DNA of 64,000 nucleotides from Closterium sp. NIES-65 (taxonomy: Eukaryota; Streptophyta; Zygnematophyceae; Desmidiales; Closteriaceae): the NCBI GenBank assembly GCA_948144175.1, contig CANXME010000213.1, forward strand, positions 3,248,501-3,312,500, in the 5' to 3' direction. Positions 60,735-64,000 of the stretch are shown in pieces. The notes under the pieces are model-generated. The model searched no databases. It worked only from the letters and a program-made list of their open reading frames with translations, and was not told where the DNA came from. Made by a program: the position numbers and the translations under genes. The first letter of the stretch is position 1; every line of letters starts with the position of its first letter.

Positions 60735-63700
60735 CCAGCGGCCGCACCAGCAGCCCCCCCTACTGCCACTGCCCCCGGTCCCCCCCCCCGTTCGGGTCCC
60801 CGCGTCTCACCAGGTTGCTTCGTCCCCCCAGGTGTCTGTGTCGTGTCAGGTTCCTACGTCTGTTCCAGTCGCTGCGTCGTGCTCCTGCCGGTCGCTTGCC
60901 CACCCCACCGTTCTGTGGCACCACCGGATGGGGCACCCGTCCCTTCCTCGTCTGCGCGCTATGTCCAGTCAGCGTCTTGTCCTAGGCCTCCCACGTGTCT
61001 TGCCGTCGCTGCCGCCTTCGCTTGCGCCGCCGTGTGGTCCCTGCGTCGAGGGTCGGCTGCGCGCCACCCCTCACTCCTCCTCCCTACGTCCGGCCACCAA
61101 GCCTTTTGAGACGCTTCACTTGGACGTCTGGGGCCCCGCCCCTCGTCTAGGCCCTGAGCGTGAGCGTTACTTTCTGGTGGTCGTTGACGACTTCTCCCGC
61201 TACACCACAGTGTTCCCTCTGGCGAAGAAGTCTGAGGTGACTTCTACGCTGATCAGGTGGTTGCTCACCACCGAGGACACTCGTGGTCGTCGTGTCAGCT
61301 GTCTCCACTCCGACCGTGGGGGTGAGTTTCGCTCCGGCATTCTCGCTGGATTCTGTCGCGAGCAGGGCATTCGTCAGTCCTGGACGCTTCCAGAGTCCCC
61401 ACAGCAGAATGGGGTTGCTGAGCGCCGCATAGGCCTGGTCATGGAGATCGCCCGCACCTCCCTGACTCACGCCTGTGCCCCCCATTTTCTGTGGCCCTAC
61501 GCGGTCAGGTACGCCGCGCACCAGCTGAACCTCTGGCCACGTGTCTCTCGACCAGAGGTGTCACCGACCAGTCTTTGGACAGGGTCCCCTGGTGTTGCGT
61601 CGCGGTTTCGCGTCTGGGGGTGCTTGGCTCTTGTCCGCGACACCTCCGCGGACAAGCTCTCGCCTCGTGCCGTCCCCTGTGTCTTCCTTGGTTTTCCTGA
61701 GGACTCCTCTGACTTCACCTTTTACCACCCTCCCTCTCACCGGTTCTTTGACTCCCGTGACGTCCGTTTCGAGGAGTCCACTCCGTACTACGTCAGGTAC
61801 CCCAGTCGAGGTCTCCCGGTTCCTCCTCCCCCCCTCTTCCTGACTGCAGCCCCCCCTCCTGCTCCCCCGGTACAGCCTCCCCCCCCTGGTCCAGCCCCGT
61901 CAGGTGTGTCCCAGGCTACCCCTCCTCCTTCGGTAGCCCCTCCGGTACAGCCTCCCTCCCCACAGTCCTCCTCGCAGCGTGCCGCTGGTGCTAGCTCTCG
62001 AGAGGTTGGTGCTGCGCCTGTTCCTGTACCGGTTTCTGGTTCTGGGGGTGCTGGAGTTGGAGCTGGAGTTGGTGCTGGAGTTGGCACTGGAGTTTCTGGT
62101 TCTGGGGGTGCTGGAGTTGGAGCTGGAGTTGGAGCTGGAGTTTCTGGTTCTGGAGTTGGAGCTGTCCCGGTGGGTGCAGAGGACTCTTGTCGTCCGGGAG
62201 CTGGTGCTGGTCGCGCGGCCACTGGGGGTGCTGCGTCTGGGGGTGAGGGTGCGCCTCCTTCGGGTTCAGGTGAGCCTGGGTCTGGAGCTGGTGTTAGTGC
62301 TGCCTCTGGGGGTGGTGCGCCTGGTTCTTCGGGGGTGGACTCTGGAGCTACCGCTGCTTCGGACACTACTCCGCCCCCCCACCCCTACCCGACTAGGCAC
62401 CAGGCTCGTGTTCGCCGTGCCCGTGACGAGCAGCTGGCGTTGGAGAGAGAGGAGAGGGAGTTACAGCGGCTGGAGGAGCAGCAGCAGCAGCTGGAGCCGC
62501 AGGAGCAGCAGCAGCAGCAGCAGCAGCTGGACCCGCAGGAGCGGCAGTCCCAGCAGCAGCCGCTTCCGCAGCAGCAGCAGTCGCAGCAGCAGCAGCAGCA
62601 TCCACTTCCTCCTCCTGTCTCGGGTCTTCGGACCCTTGGTCTCCCCTCCCCTTCTCCTCCCTCCTCCGCCTCTCCTCCTGTCTACGGTCTCACGTTTCCT
62701 CCTCCTGACTCCTCCCCCGCTGTTTTCCCCAGTTCTCCGCCTTTGTCCTCTCCTCCTCCGTCTCGTTCTTGGGCTACTCGTCGCTCCCCTCGTGCTCGTC
62801 CCTCGTCTCCTGTTCCCTTCACTGACCTTCGTACTGCCTTCCTTCTTTCTAGTCCACCTCGTCCGTCTCAGTCTGTGCTTCCGTCTCCTCCTGAGTCGGC
62901 CCTCACTGTGTCGCTCCCTACTCCTGTCACTGACTACTACCGCACGTACCGTCCTGTTCTCTCTCGTGTTCTCGCCTCTCTTGTTACTCACCCTCGTGCC
63001 TCTGTGTCCTCTGTGTCCGCTCTTACTGCCGCAGTTACTGACTTTGCCTCTACCCGCCGCCTTGACTACGCCACCACGCTTGTGGCTGCTCCTCCTACCA
63101 GTCCTCTGGCCGTCGGGGGTGTGTCTGCCCTTGGCTGTGACGCCCTAGAGGACAGGCAGTTTGAGCTAGAGTTCCTGGCGGCCGCTTCCCCTCATCTCTG
63201 TGCCATGCTCCTCGCCCCTGAGGGTGACCCCGACGCCCTTGACATTCCGACTCCTCGCACTTACGCTGAGGCAGTGTCAGGGCCTTGGGCCTCTCAGTGG
63301 AGAGCTGCCATGGACGCAGAGATGGCCTCCTACAGATCCACAGGCACCTACGTCGATGAGGTTCCCCCCCCTGGGGCGAACGTAGTCGACGGCATGTGGA
63401 TCTACAGGGTGAAGCGGCCACCGGGATCTCCCCCGGTCTTCAAGGCGCGCTACGTGGCTAGAGGTTTCAGTCAGCGCGAGGGAGTTGACTTCTTTCAGAC
63501 CTTCGCACCTACCCCGAAGATGACCACTCTTCGGGTGTTACTACACGTAGCAGCACAGAGAGACTACGAGTTACACTCTCTCGACTTCTCCACTGCTTTC
63601 CTTCAGGGCAGCCTACACGAGGAGGTCTGGTTGCGTTGTCCCTCGGCCTTCACTGGCACTTTCCCTCCTGGGACCCAGTGGAGGCTGAGGCGACCTGTTT

Positions 63701-64000
63701 ACGGTCTTTGCCAGGCCCCTCGTGAGTGGCACGACACTCTGCGTTCTACCCTCTCTGACCTTGGGTTCCAGCCGTCTTCTGCCGACCCGTCGCTGTTCGT
63801 TCGTCGTGGCTCCACACCGTTCTTTGTTCTGGTCTACGTCGACGACCTCGTTTTCGCCACTCCGGACAGGGTTGCTTTGGCAGACGTGAAGTCCGAACTG
63901 CAGAAGAGACACACGTGCACTGATCTTGGTGAGCTGCGCCACTACCTTGGCCTGCAGATCACCAGGGACAGAGCCGCTCGCACCATTACACTCTCACAGT
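58804..64000 (+). CDS. Copia D Gag-Pol polyprotein, open to the window edge
   Basis: From ATG 58804 (MATPRVLRFDADGRPLDFSV) I see one frame, at least 1732 codons with no stop; the spots I checked (integrase near 61141, RT near 63841) are in frame. Gag has a Gly-rich tract (residues ~262-310) and the motif CPYQVLSGPRRGHPC then GRFHPPGQC (C-x13-C-x3-H-x4-C). Protease: FTLDSGASHCFF. A Gln-rich stretch (60664-60735) precedes the integrase: WHHRMGHPSLPRLRAM, LHLDVWGPAPRLG, LHSDRGGEFRSG, SPQQNGVAERRIG. A Val/Gly repeat and a second Gln-rich part form the spacer. RT: GVDFFQTFAPTPKMTTLRVL and LVYVDDLVFAT. RNase H must lie beyond the edge. It looks like a young, possibly active copy. Confidence 0.9.
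62030..62170 (+). repeat. Short repeats in the copia D spacer (GVGAGV) and Gln runs
   Basis: Units ggagttggagctggagttgg encode alternating Gly-Val-Gly-Ala between integrase and RT, the same place where B and C have their 11-residue repeat. CAG-rich Gln tracts lie at about 60664-60735 and 62475-62600. Confidence 0.8.

Larger units (their letters stand above)
57925..64000 (+). mobile_element. Copia element D, truncated by the window end
   Basis: A 110-bp 5' LTR (57925-58034, TGTCAAATG…TTCTGACA) interrupts gypsy F; the expected 5-bp duplication is TCTAT (57920-57924), with its partner outside the window. The primer site TGGTATCAGC starts at 58035. A C-rich leader and an open gag-pol frame follow. 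It is related to B and C in protein sequence and architecture but is a separate family. It sits inside F, so it is younger than the E/F arrangement. Confidence 0.92.

Overview
The window is nuclear DNA of a eukaryote from the green lineage. It has intron-rich genes with GT-AG introns and U12-free phasing, Ty1/copia and chromodomain Ty3/gypsy retrotransposons with methionine-tRNA-like primer sites, a pogo-type DDE transposon and a hAT-type miniature element. The Gly-, Ala- and Gln-rich low-complexity proteins and very GC-rich retrotransposon leaders suggest a streptophyte alga (Closterium-like). That placement is inference, not proof.

Layout. (1) 1-4563, minus: an open reading frame of 1521 codons running off the left edge, encoding a large low-complexity protein. 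(2) 7031-9889, plus: a second low-complexity protein with poly-Q, poly-E and poly-G tracts. (3) 10414-14670, plus: a seven-exon DDRGK1/UFBP1 gene (371 aa), the ER-membrane subunit of the UFMylation machinery. (4) 15142-40813: a minus-strand copia element (A) carrying four later insertions: an apparently intact pogo-like transposon (15249-18324) in its left LTR, plus-strand copia B (21571-30274) in the integrase, minus-strand copia C (31096-38320) in the protease, and a 502-bp hAT-type MITE (39619-40120) in gag. Every insertion has a readable target-site duplication. (5) 41415-47618, minus: a nine-exon SRP54 gene (507 aa), convergent with DDRGK1. (6) 48315-57924: two gypsy chromoviruses, E (minus) and F (plus), joined head to head at their 5' LTRs as a multi-kilobase inverted repeat. 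(7) 57925-64000: copia D, inserted in F, with a single uninterrupted gag-pol frame that runs off the right edge.

Without element A and its passengers, DDRGK1 and SRP54 would lie about 1.1 kb apart, tail to tail. Both act in protein biogenesis at the ER, but there is no evidence that the adjacency matters.

The most unusual signal is in the introns of these two housekeeping genes. They are littered with partial copies of the neighbouring exons, each keeping one splice-site edge and breaking off inside the exon. Many duplication junctions carry a short palindrome of the form TTTTGAGNCGNCTCAAAA, found at about a dozen sites in and around DDRGK1 and SRP54. I know of no described system matching this 'palindrome plus exon-edge duplication' pattern; it is the best candidate here for something new.
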